From Symbiodinium natans (lineage: Eukaryota > Sar > Dinophyceae > Suessiales > Symbiodiniaceae): 64,000 nucleotides of DNA. Position 1 is the stretch's first letter, and each line of letters starts with the position of its first letter. A program made the position numbers and the translations under genes. The notes under the pieces are model-generated. The model made no database searches and was not told the DNA's origin. It was given only the letters and a program-made list of their open reading frames with translations. This document shows positions 38,785 to 48,448 of this stretch, piece after piece. The DNA is taken from contig CAJNDS010002086.1 in NCBI GenBank assembly GCA_905221605.1, positions 569,501-633,500 of the forward strand, given 5' to 3'.

Positions 38785-38823
38785 TCAAAGTGCTGAAAAT
38801 TCCTTCAATCGAGTTGTTAAGAG

Positions 38824-38871
38824 GACCTCAACGAAGGCTTGGCCCGACGCCTCGAGAATGAGAGGTGGCAG
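38824..38871 (+). CDS. Coiled-coil gene, 48-nt exon (DLNEGLARRLENERWQ)
   Basis: The acceptor TTAAGAG gives DLNEGLARRLENERWQ and a canonical donor CAG|GTGCGC. Confidence 0.55.
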
Positions 38872-38895
38872 GTGCGCTTTACATCTCCTTAGCGG

Positions 38896-39050
38896 GTTTA
38901 GGGTTTAGGGTTCAGGGTTTAGGGTTTAGGGTTAGGGTTTAGGGTTCAGGGTTTAGGGTTTGGGGTTTAGGGTTTAGGGTTTAGACTTTAAGGTTCAGGG
39001 TTCAGGGTTCAGGGTTTGGGGTTCCGGGTTTAGGGTTTGGGGTTTAGAGG
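38896..39050 (+). repeat. Long mixed telomeric array
   Basis: TTTAGGG with TTCAGGG, TTTGGGG and TTAGGG units over about 150 bp. Confidence 0.92.
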
Positions 39051-39209
39051 GTTTAAGGTCAGGTCTTTAGGTGATTCTGAGGTCGACCATGGCAAGTGTA
39101 AGGATCTGCACGGCTTGGAATGAGACCAGCATCAGTCACAGACATGCCCCTTCGCGCAGCCATTGTTCGTGGCGTGTTGGCATGCATGGTGCATCAATAC
39201 CCTTTGCAG

Positions 39210-39266
39210 GCAGAAGAGGCAAAAAGAAAAGAGGAGGAGAAACAGAAGGAGACTGCTCCACTCGTG
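39210..39266 (+). CDS. Coiled-coil gene, exon (AEEAKRKEEEKQKETAPL)
   Basis: The acceptor CCTTTGCAG (good pyrimidine tract) gives AEEAKRKEEEKQKETAPL and then a GT donor at GTGG|GTGATC. Confidence 0.58.
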
Positions 39267-39466
39267 GGTGATCTTCAAATACCAGAAACGGTCGACCCTG
39301 ACCACTGCGAGTCTTGCGAAAGAAGAGGCTTCAAACCTTGAAGTTACGGCATTGTGAAACAGCAATAAGCTGCATGCGCGGGAAAGGCTCCAACATCTAC
39401 TGTGCACATCAAAACCTTCGGTTTCTTGGCGCACTGATGCCAGCTGCAAGCTCCGCCTGTGGTGAG

Positions 39467-39515
39467 GAGAAGGAACGCTTTGAACGCCATCGGCAGGCAC
39501 AGAAGGACCCGGATT
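39467..39515 (+). CDS. Coiled-coil gene, exon (EKERFERHRQAQKDPD)
   Basis: After GGTGAG the frame reads EKERFERHRQAQKDPD. The 3' edge is uncertain. Confidence 0.48.
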
Positions 39516-39983
39516 GTTCAACGAAACCCAAGCAAGTTGAGGCTGCAGGGTTTGCTGCTTCCTATCCCAGAAACACAGATGTACGCCTGCTACGAGAAGA
39601 ACTGCTGAGCACCGAATGACTCAAAAGTCTCCTGCAAGGGATGATCTTGGAAGTCCTAAGCAGCACGCAACTATGGCAGCGCTCCTGCCATCTGCACTGA
39701 ACCCTCAGAGCTGCTCCAAGACTCCCTAAAATCGAGTGGGCCAACACCAGGATGGGCTACTATACCCTCGAACCCCTTTGAAAAGGCCCTTTCGAAGGTT
39801 GATTATCAGGGCTTAGGGCTTAGGGCTTAGGGTTTAGTGTTTAGGGTTTAAGGTTTGGTCCCAGCTGATGCTCAGAGCCTGGGTTCAAAAAAGGGTTTAA
39901 GGTTTAGGGTTTAGGGTTTAGGGTTGATTATAGGGATTATATATGGCCGAACAGAGCCCATCTCAGACCGCACTTATGCGCAG

Positions 39984-40049
39984 GAGCGCCTGGGAAAGTG
40001 GCAGGAGGAGCGGAGCAGGCAGAGCCCTGAGGAGGGAGAATCCTTCGGC
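39984..40049 (+). CDS. Coiled-coil gene, exon abutting a family 6 element
   Basis: The acceptor ATGCGCAG|GAG gives ERLGKWQEERSRQSPEEGES. The exon ends at the first bases of the palindromic element at 40053. Confidence 0.52.
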
Positions 40050-40052
40050 ACT

Positions 40053-40242
40053 GCCCAGATCTTGAAAAAAGCCCCGTAATTTAAGGTATGTACCCTATTT
40101 CATAATAAGGTTTAGGGTTTAGGGTTTAGGGTTTAGGGTTTAGGGTTTAGGGTTTAGGGTTTAGGGTTTAGGGTTTAGGGTTTAGGGGGCTCCTTAGTAT
40201 AAGTTAGGGTATGTACCTTAAGGGGTTTTAGAGGATCTGGGG
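40053..40242. mobile_element. Family 6 palindromic element interrupted by a telomeric array
   Basis: The left arm CCCAGATCTTGAAAAAAGCC and right arm CCTTAGTATAAGTTAGGG ... GGTTTTAGAGGATCTGGGG match 32647-32757. An array (40109-40188, about eleven units) sits exactly where the other copies have AATAAGG|ATCCTTAG. Confidence 0.88.
40109..40188 (+). repeat. Telomeric array inserted in a family 6 element
   Basis: About eleven perfect TTTAGGG units. Confidence 0.95.
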
Positions 40243-40366
40243 TGTTCTTGCTTAAATGTGTCGGTGACCTTCACGTTTCTTCGATTTGGCAACACAGGTT
40301 GGTTTTGGGAATTGAAGCTTTAGACCCTAAACCCTAAACCCTAAACGGAGCTTTGACTTCCCACAG

Positions 40367-40432
40367 TTACGACTTCTTTACCGACCCGGTCGAGCGGGCA
40401 CGCTTCAAGAGGATGGAGCTCGAAAGGGAGGC
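40367..40432 (+). CDS. Coiled-coil gene, exon (YDFFTDPVERARFKRME)
   Basis: The acceptor TTCCCACAG gives YDFFTDPVERARFKRMELER then EA. Imperfect GAGCTTTGAC-like repeats flank the three-unit array just upstream (40313-40358). Confidence 0.55.
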
Positions 40433-40493
40433 AGGACATCCCGTGCTCTTTTGGGGGAGGCTTTGAGGTGGGGATGGTTTAGGGTTTAGGGTT

Positions 40494-40593
40494 TGGGGTT
40501 CCGAAATTAAGGGCACCTTATTTGGGGCCTTTGTGAGGCGATCCTACTATTTGGGGGTCTCTATTGAGGGTCCCTTTTTTTTCGTAAACCCCA
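40494..40593. mobile_element. Palindromic MITE-like element, family 1
   Basis: GGGGTTCCGAAATTAAGGGC ... GGGTCCCTTTTTTTTCGTAA. Confidence 0.65.
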
Positions 40594-40797
40594 GGTTGAA
40601 GGTGGGCTCGGGAGGTACTGAAGGGGGGCTTGTGGGGTTTGGGCACACATGCGTAGAGAGCCTGAAGCCGACAAACGCATGAACTCTGTGGAGTCGGTGG
40701 CGCCAATCACTCTCCGAAGTGGGTGTTCTTGGGGTTTTGAGGCTGCGGTAGCAGCCAGATTCTCCACAATATTCTACAGGAACCTGAGGCACTGACA

Positions 40798-40815
40798 GCA
40801 CACACACACACACAC
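40798..40815. repeat. CA dinucleotide microsatellite
   Basis: About nine CA units. Confidence 0.9.
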
Positions 40816-40886
40816 CTTCTCTGAAGAAGATTGGAGTCGCAACGCGGACCCTTGAAAACCCAGAATCCTTGGCCAGCTTCCTGATA

Positions 40887-40968
40887 AGTTTCCTCCATGG
40901 TTCTGGTACTTCTGGACTGAACTGGTCAGTTTCCTCCATGGTTCTGGTACTTCTGGACTGAACTGAGA
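40887..40968. repeat. Perfect tandem duplication, 41 bp x 2
   Basis: AGTTTCCTCCATGGTTCTGG and the following 21 bases occur twice head to tail without a difference. Confidence 0.92.
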
Positions 40969-40974
40969 ACTGCT

Positions 40975-41070
40975 ACACGGATCAAGCCTGTGTCGCTTGC
41001 TTGGCCCATGTCTCGGAGGCAGACTTGGCTGCCCTCGAGAAGCGTGAGGCCAAAGAGGACTGCCGGGCTT
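40975..41070 (+). CDS. Possible C-terminal exon
   Basis: The frame TDQACVACLAHVSEADLAAL then EKREAKEDCRA ends in TAG. HVSEADLAALEKREA is faintly reminiscent of gamma-glutamylcyclotransferase-like proteins, but this is not enough to name it. Confidence 0.38.
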
Positions 41071-41622
41071 AGGATCCAGCCTCAGCTGTCATCGCGAGCT
41101 GGGCCCGTCACAGAAGGGGGCCGGTCGTTACAAAAAAACAGTTTTTCAAAGTTGCAATAGGTTCGGAAGCCCAGCCGAAGCCTTATCGCAACAACCCCGA
41201 GCACAGAGGGCTCGAGGGTTTTCGGATTGGAGCTTGGCTTTGGGGAGGCGTGTGGGGTGCTGGAGTGTTACCCCTGTCGTCCCCAAGTAACAGCCAGCAG
41301 CGGTGGGACTATGACCACTCTCCCCCCCAAATTCCCCTAAACCCTAAATCCTAAACCCTAAACCCTAAAACACCAGAAGGAGCGCTGCCCACTCCGCCGC
41401 CTGGAGGTGGAGGCGGGTGTGTGTTTTTTGTTCCGTCTCGCCTGAAACTTACGAGACATGTAGATCGGGCAGCACGGCCCAGGAAGGGCAAATAAGTCAA
41501 CTTTGGGACGCAAGCTTTTTGACGCGATGGATTGACCTGATGTTTGCGGGTCCATGGCAGGAAGCAAAGGGAGTCCGTGGCCAAGTGATAGAAGCTAAGC
41601 TCCAAACACTTTCCTTTCGGAG

Positions 41623-41664
41623 GCACGCCTGCAGCAATTGGAGGACTGGCTTGAAAAGGATGAG
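41623..41664 (+). CDS. Coiled-coil gene, 42-nt exon (ARLQQLEDWLEKDE)
   Basis: After TTCGGAG the frame reads ARLQQLEDWLEKDE and stops being protein-like at the start of a family 7 element (41666). Confidence 0.52.
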
Positions 41665-41665
41665 T

Positions 41666-41750
41666 TGGGATGTTCCCCCTTACGCCAACAGCCCTTAGTA
41701 GGGGTTACGATAATCCCCATTTCAGTTCTGTTAGTACAAGGGTGAGCATC
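41666..41750. mobile_element. MITE-like element, family 7
   Basis: GGGATGTTCCCCCTTACGCC ... CTGTTAGTACAAGGGTGAGC, shared with 47766 and 49065. Confidence 0.6.
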
Positions 41751-42080
41751 TTAAAGGATGAGCCTTTGTTTGGGAGGGAGTCAGACAGATCCTTGTTCAG
41801 GCGGGTGTCAGATTGGATCAGGTATTGGGGGGCCTTGGGACTCCCACAACTTCCTGGGCATGGAGTGCGAAACAAAGGCATCTGGTCCGCCGAATTGTAG
41901 GCTTCTGGTCATTTCAGCCCTGCAGCCCTACGTGAACCCCAAGCTCTGGCATTTAGGCCGATACCCCACTTGAGAGCTGCAGCACCAAACTGCAGAATGC
42001 AAGTCCTAATTGTGTTCCCCTAAACCTTAAACCCTTAACTCTTAACCCTAAACCCTAAACCCTCTGAGAGGGCTCCGCAG

Positions 42081-42186
42081 GACTGCATGGAGCAGCGGCC
42101 CTTTGTGCCTCCGAAGCCACATGACCGGCCGAAGCCGGTTCTGGTGCAGCTGGATGAGGCCTCGAGGTTTGGTTCGACCATTCTGG
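42081..42186 (+). CDS. Proline-rich exon ending in a telomeric array
   Basis: The acceptor TCCGCAG|GAC gives DCMEQRPFVPPKPHDRPKPV then LVQLDEASRFGSTIL. The reading frame meets GGGGGTTTAGGG, whose GT can serve as donor. Confidence 0.52.
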
Positions 42187-42187
42187 G

Positions 42188-42258
42188 GGTTTAGGGTTTA
42201 GGGTTTAGGGTTTAGGGTTTAGGGTTTAGGGTTTAGGGTTTAGGGTTTAGGGTTTAGT
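42188..42258 (+). repeat. Telomeric array (TTTAGGG)
   Basis: About ten perfect units. Confidence 0.94.
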
Positions 42259-42291
42259 GCCTTTTTCGGGAGGGTTCGGGATTGGGGGGGC

Positions 42292-42700
42292 TTGTGTATA
42301 CGCAGACGGTTCCAGAACATAGCAGCTTGGATAATTTGCACAGGTGACCCTGCATCCAAGCTTCGTGTGGACGAATCATTGAAGATGGGTTCTTGCAAAG
42401 TCACGTTTCGGAAAAAGAGGTCCAAAGTGAACATGCCTGAAAATGTACGGCGCACCTTCCTAAGCAAGCTGCCCATCCCAACTCCAAAAGTGGCCCCTGA
42501 TGAGTCCAACAACACTCGGTTCGTTCTATAGTAACACAATGACCTGTTGACCTTGTTCATTGCTAGTTTAACAACAAAGATGGCCACGTCCGGCCAGCAA
42601 TTCGCGACCAGGAGTCTTGAAGCCAAAAGAACCCGAAGTCCGAATCGCAAATCCCACAGCCGAAGCCCCAGACCCTCAGCCCGAAAACCCCTCAAACCTC
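42292..42700. other. Spacer with open frames on both strands
   Basis: A plus frame (NMPENVRRTFLSKLPIPTPK) and a longer minus frame overlap here; neither has recognisable motifs. Confidence 0.25.
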
Positions 42701-42702
42701 CC

Positions 42703-42750
42703 TAAACCCTAAACCCTAAACCCTAAACCCTAACCCTAAACCCTAAAACC
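42703..42750 (-). repeat. Telomeric array (CCCTAAA)
   Basis: About seven units. Confidence 0.92.
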
Positions 42751-42980
42751 TGTTACCCCTCGGCCTCAAAGCTACGCAAACTTTCAACTCTGATGGTCTC
42801 CTTGTCCTGGCTGCTGCACTTTGGAGCTCGAGCCAGTGCCCCAAATTTTAGTCCTGTGGCCCTGTGAGTCCGCACGGGCGCCCCTCGTGCTGCAAAGAGT
42901 TGCCGATGTGTTCAACGGTTGGGAGGTTGCAAGTCTCGCCCGAGCATCCTCCACATCAGGGCCCCCTTAGAAAAGATTGT

Positions 42981-43000
42981 GGGGGGGGGGGGGGGGGGGG
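42981..43000. repeat. G-run, about 20 G
   Basis: A homopolymer bordered by ATTGT and AAGGGG. A further G-run lies at 43489-43503. Confidence 0.9.
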
Positions 43001-43206
43001 AAGGGGCTAAATGATTGCAGATTGCCGCAATCAGTTTGACCCTCCAGGAAATGATTGCAGAAGGGGCTGGGGTTTCCATATCCTTGGGTCTAAGAGACAT
43101 CAGGAGCCATGGTCAAATGTATGAAGCTATGTGACAGAATCTTGCCTGGCCTCATGTTGCAGGGTTTGGGGTCTTTTGGGTTTAGGGTTTCGGGTATCCA
43201 ACCACG

Positions 43207-43350
43207 AAAGGAATTCATTGCAGGGGTGTCGAGGGGCTTGGGGGCTGGCGATCATAACTGTGTCACTGCGGGGAGCCACTACAGGAATTGATTGCAAAGG
43301 GGTCGAGGGGCTTGGGGGCTAGCAATCATAACTGTGCCACTGCGGGGAGC
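43207..43350 (+). repeat. Tandem duplication, about 74 bp x 2
   Basis: The segment beginning GGAATTCATTGCAGGGGTGT and ending ACTGCGGGGAGC recurs as GGAATTGATTGCAAAGGGGT... with few changes. ATGATTGCAG fragments of it are scattered at 43010-43060 and 43470. Confidence 0.85.
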
Positions 43351-43724
43351 AAAAGTATGCGTGTCTTTGCCAGTCAAGGGCTTTCAAGCCCTAACGCCCT
43401 AAACCCTAGCGTCAACATGGAGCCATATGGAAATGATTCCAGACCCCTTCCCGTTGGGGGGTGGGGCTACCCCCCTAAATGATTGCGAGGGGGGGGGGGG
43501 GGCTTAAATACCAGAGTGAGCCATGATTTCTCCACCCCGGAGAGTTTGCCATTTTGCTTCAGGGCAAGCTCATCTGACATGGGATACTTAAAAATCTTGA
43601 ATGTGTGAGTTAACTTGCGAGTTGCTCGGGGATGCTTCTGAAAACTCGGACAGCTTGGTATGTTTGGGCTTGTATCTCAGACCCCGGCTGCCGAGCCATG
43701 GAAGCACACTGAGCCGGTGAACCC

Positions 43725-43778
43725 TAAACCCTAAACCCCCAAACCCCAAACCCCAAACCCTAAACCCTAAACCCTGAG
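43725..43778 (-). repeat. Telomeric array (CCCTAAA/CCCCAAA)
   Basis: About eight units of two types. Confidence 0.9.
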
Positions 43779-44391
43779 GACCCCAACCGAAGCCTTGCCG
43801 GCCTTGTGCTGAAGAGCTGTCAGGGCCGGCAGCCGGCGGAAACTGGCATCATGGCATCCCGTCCTTGAGACCCCCCTAAACCCTAAACCCTAAACCCTAA
43901 ACCCCTGGCTTGTCCGAGTGTGAGCGATTAAACCCTAAACCCCCTTTCAAGGTTTGGCATTGGCTGAGACTTGTTGAGGGATTCGGCTCGAGGCTTAAGG
44001 TTAGGGTTTGGGTTTTAGAGTTTAGCTTTGGGGTTTAGGGTTTAGGGTTTAGGGTTTGCTGCAACATGCCGCAGACGCTGTGGAGGTTGGGATGCGGAAT
44101 TAGCCCGAAAGCTTCGTCCGGTGTGAAGAGCGGCACCCGGACGATTTGACTCAATTCAGGATCCCCCCGCGCACCCCCAAACAGTCAGGGTGTCCTGAAT
44201 AGCCGAGCCAGTTTGACTTTATTCAGGAGGCCCCCACAAAACAGGGTGCAACATGAACGCTTGTTGCCATCATGTTCCGTTCCAACGCCTTGATTGTCTT
44301 GTGTGCAGGTACCCTTGTGCATGCGCTCATATAGTCCTGACGTGCACAGCATCGTTCACCTTGTCGGGGTTCGGGGTCCCGATTCCCCAAA

Positions 44392-44518
44392 CTTACTTTT
44401 GGTCAGCAGGGAATGAGGGAATTAGGGCCCTAGATAAAAAAAAAAAACCTTGAAAGGTATGTATATATACATATATATAGGGCCCTGATTCCCTCATTCC
44501 CTGCTAACCAAAAGTAAG
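44392..44518. mobile_element. Fold-back element, family 8, about 40-bp inverted arms
   Basis: The left arm begins CTTACTTTTGGTCAGCAGGG and ends AATTAGGGCCCT. The right arm is its near-perfect inverse complement (one or two mismatches). The loop holds an A-run and TATATATACATATATATA. Confidence 0.88.
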
Positions 44519-44540
44519 CAAAAGCATCGCGCGAATGCAG

Positions 44541-44617
44541 AGGTGATTCCTATTCCCTCGGTGCCGATGCCCGATGGGCCTCTTCCAGAAGAGTGCCAGG
44601 AAAACGTGCAGAGGCCC
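44541..44617 (+). CDS. Proline-rich exon (VIPIPSVPMPDGPLPEE)
   Basis: The acceptor GAATGCAG gives VIPIPSVPMPDGPLPEECQE then NVQRP. A GT donor lies at CCC|GTGGGC. No family recognised. Confidence 0.48.
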
Positions 44618-44682
44618 GTGGGCGGGGCTTGGCTCTCAAACATTGATAAACGGTCCACTTAGCTTCAAAGGGATCAGGGCCG

Positions 44683-44790
44683 AGGGTTTAGGGTTTTAGG
44701 GTTTTAGGGTTTTAGGGTTTTAGGGTTTTGGGGTTTTGGGGTTTTGGGGTTTTGGGGTTTTGGGGTTTTGGGGTTTAGGGTTTAGGGTCA
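44683..44790 (+). repeat. Array switching from TTTTAGGG to TTTTGGGG to TTTAGGG
   Basis: About five TTTTAGGG units, then about six TTTTGGGG units, then two TTTAGGG units, with sharp boundaries. Confidence 0.95.
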
Positions 44791-44932
44791 AGGATAAACA
44801 TGGTGTGAGCTCGTGGCCGATATTTGAGTTGAGGGACGGCTGGCCAGAACTGGGGGTTGAGTTCCCCAACCACCCCTGTACAGAGTTCTTAACTCCCTAA
44901 ACCCCATGAGCCCTAAACCCTAAACCCTAAAA

Positions 44933-47250
44933 GCGCTGTGAGATTCCATGCAGGTTGAAGTGGTCCATCATATCTATGCACCTTCGCCTGCATTCGGAGG
45001 TCACAGTTTGAGTTGTTCACAGGTTGCTTCATCAGCGCGACTTCTGCGCGAGAGAACCCGTGTAGACAAAAAAAGGGGCACTGAGGGCACTGCCCTTCAA
45101 GCTGACTTTCAAACATAGTCACGTGTCCAGCGATTGGACGAGATCTCTCCCCCCCCCCAAAGGATCTTCTTCGGGTGCGGGCGCGCTGCCTGCGCCATAG
45201 CGCTTGGGACCGCTGCTTGGCTTGGCTACCATGTTTGGTACAGTTTCGCTGATATGTTCAATAATGGCATTTTTGTGATTCCTGGGCCTTTACAAGACGT
45301 TGAAAATGTTGTCGATGACTACGAGGTGCTTGTGGGAGATTTGGGGCATGCAACAAGGGCAAAGATATGTGTAGACTTCTGGGAAACGAGAATTGAACGG
45401 CTACAGTCGGTGCCGGAATGGCACCACGGAGTTTAAGAGAGGCTTGAAAGGTCGAGATGCTACTCCGTGCAATTCCTCCCGCACAATTCTGGAGTTGCTG
45501 GGGACAGCAAACTCGATGTGCGCCCCGAACTGTAGAAATCTACACCTCTTTCATGGTGCGGGGACAAGAAGCATTCGCACCCACCTCCATCAAGCAATGG
45601 GGATGCACACAACCGCAAACCACACCTGAACCTCAATGGTCCAACCCCCCCCCCCCCGACATGACTAGTCAGCACAAGCCCATAGTTAAACGCGCGCATG
45701 AGGTGACGTTCGACTTCTTCGCCCTCCTGAACCTGTTCATCAGTATTGTCATGGGCTTAGGGGATGGGTCAGGGCCCACAATTGAACAAAAGGAACGCGC
45801 CGTGGTTTCAAACACTGGTCCAGTTTCCTGGTCTTCCGACCGAGGTCATGGGCACCTTCCTTCTGAAGGACGACAAGCCGCTTTGGCAACACTAGTTCCC
45901 TCGGAGGTTTGCTGAAGTTTTGGCGGCATTTTGCTGCGACAGAACCTCCATGGAGCCTCCACGGCTTGTATCGGAACAAAATGATGGAAGGAGGTGAATG
46001 TTGCTGAATGCCCTGCCGTCGCTAACGACATCCGAAGCTAGCTCGGCCGGGGAAATGTGTGCTGCGGCTTCCTTGCAACCTTACGCCTGCCACTGTACGA
46101 GTGGATTTCATTCCACTGCCGCCTTGCCATGTACAAGCGTGAGTCGCATCTTACAGTCCCAAAACGCCGAACAATGGCTTCCTGGGGACTCAGGCACTTG
46201 AAGAACTTCTACCGCTGCCTAGCGGACAGCATCTGCCAACCCTGCCCCTGGGACTGCTGGTTAGGTAAAAAAAGGTTTGGATTCAGGGTTGAATCAGGTT
46301 CCCTTCAAATTATGGGGGGTTCACATCTTGTTTAAAGGCTTTTTGGAATTTGGCTGACTGCTCGCGGGATGTTTCTGCACGTTTCAAGAGAATGCGCATG
46401 CATCACCAGGGCTTCAGGGGTAGATCAGAGGATTTGTTATCCTTTTGCATGTAAGGGTTAGAAGTGGAGGTTTTTGCTGAGAGCCGGGATCTTGTTTCCG
46501 AGGACATAACTGTAGGGGTGGAGGACGGCCGCGGTTGTCGTTTGTTACCAGGGCAGTCTCACGCATTCGGCATTCAGGTTCAGGTTTCGAAGGGTGGAGA
46601 AATGAGAAACCAGAGGGGTGCGTCGAGAGATGTCTTGGTTCTTGTGAATTCAACAATGCTCTTTTGTCGGGCTTGTGAGGATTCTAATTAAATTTTGCGA
46701 TCTGAGCAATCTGAGTACTCTTCAACTCTGCTGCACCCTACCTGCCCTGGCAAGCGAAGCGCAGAGTGCATGAAGCAATGATTTGGGGGGGTGTTTGGCC
46801 GCGCCAATTGCTCGTCAGCAACCAACTGGGTTGACTCTTTTGGGGTCCTCTGCTTCAGGAGCCCGTTGCATTTCAAGTGAGCGAACTCCGAAAACCAGAA
46901 CCCAACCTGTCGGCCCCTGACGCATCCTGACTTTTTCTTGAGCGGAAGTCCTGCGTGTTCAGGTGCTGATAGCGGATCCGGTGGCATGCAGTGCTTGATG
47001 CCCTTTCTGCAGCTTGGCGGGTCTTGTGACTCTAAGTCACTTTAAGTTGTCTTGCGAACTGTTAGGGCACGGCTGGTATGGATCTGCAGTAAACAGCTTA
47101 CACTTGCATGCCGCGTGTAGTCTCATGTTGTTCTCATCGTGCTTCATGGTGTAGAACCAACGATCTAATCGTCGAACCTCGACCGGGTGTACTCAAACCG
47201 GCAGCATGGCACGGCCTTCAGAGCCACAGTCGCTGCCCGAGTCGGCCCGT
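44933..47250. other. Array-free block, mostly unassigned
   Basis: Three kilobases without telomeric arrays. The best open frame is 45134-45436 plus (AACAIALGTAAWLGYHVWYS, LVGDLGHATRAKICVDFWET), TTG start and no known domain. Others at 45990-46330 and 46440-46690 are weaker. It could contain an old retroelement or a gene without recognisable relatives. Confidence 0.4.
45134..45436 (+). CDS. Possible coding segment, unknown
   Basis: One hundred codons open to TAA, with MFNNGIFVIPGPLQDVENVV and VDDYEVLVGDLGHATRAKIC. The hydrophobic-then-mixed composition is protein-like, but there is no ATG near the 5' end and no recognised motif. Confidence 0.33.
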   Translation: MDEISPPPQRIFFGCGRAACAIALGTAAWLGYHVWYSFADMFNNGIFVIPGPLQDVENVVDDYEVLVGDLGHATRAKICVDFWETRIERLQSVPEWHHGV

Positions 47251-47647
47251 TGGAGGTTGATGCTTTGTGCATACAAGATGGGGCCCCCCCAGGTATAAGT
47301 AGAATTATAAGAGCCCTAAATTGGGTTATAAGGATCCTAAATTAGGTTATAAGTCCCTTAGCTACAGTTCGTATAGTAAGGGGGCCACTCCTTGTAGATC
47401 ACCAGGTCTCGGTTGCATTTATTGTGCTGCAGTGCTGTGAGGATCATGACCGTGCTGAACGTCGTGCAGCTGGTCTTGAACTGATTTGTGTTGTTTGTTT
47501 TCTTAATCCTTTTTTGCGCGCTCAGTTCCCACGCTTCCGGCAAGCGCACACGTGCTTGACCCTAGTCGGGACTCCGAGAAAGCTATCGAATAGTCACTCT
47601 TGTAACATTCTACCGCCTCTATTGGGGTGCTCTTTGGGGACACACAG

Positions 47648-47749
47648 CGCCAAGCCGTCAAGCTGTACAGGGATGCAGCAGAGTACTGTGAACCTCCACT
47701 GCCAGACGGTGCCAAGCCTCCTCCTGCATGTGAAGCGGAGAATCTCTAA
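47648..47749 (+). CDS. Terminal exon (QAVKLYRDAAEYCEPPLPDG)
   Basis: After GACACACAG the frame reads QAVKLYRDAAEYCEPPLPDG then AKPPPACEAENL and TAA. Strongly protein-like, ending 17 bp before a family 7 element. No family recognised. Confidence 0.5.
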   Translation, partial: RQAVKLYRDAAEYCEPPLPDGAKPPPACEAENL

Positions 47750-47765
47750 CCGCAAGACTCAGCCT

Positions 47766-47866
47766 ATCCCCCTCTTATACTAACAGGCCTTAATAGGGAT
47801 TATATTAGGGGGTGCTTTCATTCATGATCCCCATTAAGGACTGTTAGCAAAAGGGGGAACATCCCA
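47766..47866. mobile_element. MITE-like element, family 7
   Basis: Inverted ends CCCCCTCTTATACTAACAGG / CTGTTAGCAAAAGGGGG, centre TTAATAGGGATTATATTAGG. Confidence 0.75.
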
Positions 47867-47925
47867 ATCCGAATCTCCCAAAATCCGAAGCTTCAAGAAC
47901 CTGCAGCACCTGCCGGCCCCTACGC

Positions 47926-48098
47926 CTAAAACCCTAAAACCCGAAAACCCGAAAACCCGAAAACCCGAAAAACCTAAAACCCGAAAACCCTAAAACCCTA
48001 AAACCATAAAACCATCTAAAACCCTAGAACCCTAAAGCCCTAAAACCCTAAAGCCCTAAAACCCTATCACCCTAAAACCCTAAACCCCCCTAAAGCCT
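47926..48098 (-). repeat. Degenerate array CCCTAAAA/CCCGAAAA
   Basis: Eight-base units dominate: CCCTAAAA, a block of CCCGAAAA, then mixed CCCTAAAG. Confidence 0.92.
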
Positions 48099-48289
48099 GG
48101 CGGGTCCACAACAGACCCGCGCAAAACTACGGCCCCACTAGCAAATCTGAGATGCAGGACTTAGGTCACCGCCTTTAGTGTTGAGAAATGACGCCTTTCT
48201 GCTCCCCAGTGCGCCTAAAAGCAAGACCTTCCAGCCATTTCTGCCCAAAAGAAGGTTTAACCTTCTCGGAACGGATTAATTAGACGATG

Positions 48290-48448
48290 CAAACCATGGA
48301 CGTCATCATGCTTGGGCCATGGGTGCTCTCTTCTCATCAGAACAGAGTAGACCATGGACGTCATCATGCTTGGGCCATGGATACTCTTTTCCCAGAACGG
48401 ATTAGACTATGGACGTCATCATGGTTGGGCCATGGATGCTCTCTTCTA
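48290..48448. repeat. Tandem repeat, 55-58 bp x 3
   Basis: CCATGGACGTCATCATGCTT and GGGCCATGGATGCTCTCTTC recur three times with few changes. Confidence 0.9.

Larger units (their letters stand above)
34503..42186 (+). other. Inferred coiled-coil gene with many micro-exons
   Basis: At least eleven plus-strand exons with the same composition (Glu, Lys, Arg, Gln, Leu rich) lie in order: 34503, 36798, 37095, 38408, 38824, 39210, 39467, 39984, 40367, 41623, 42081. Several have canonical GT donors and all have AG acceptors. The predicted product would be a long alpha-helical, possibly cytoskeletal or basal-body protein; no named family can be given. Introns average several hundred bases and hold telomeric arrays in both orientations plus elements of families 1, 2, 6 and 7. 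Grouping into one gene is by strand, spacing and composition only. Confidence 0.5.

Noticed and set aside
40975-41070. Gamma-glutamylcyclotransferase-like domain
   Set aside because: Only a faint resemblance of HVSEADLAALEKREA; no substrate-loop or catalytic context, so no name was given.
48290-48448. CRISPR-like array
   Set aside because: The 55-58 bp units are contiguous tandem repeats without spacers, and the DNA is eukaryotic.
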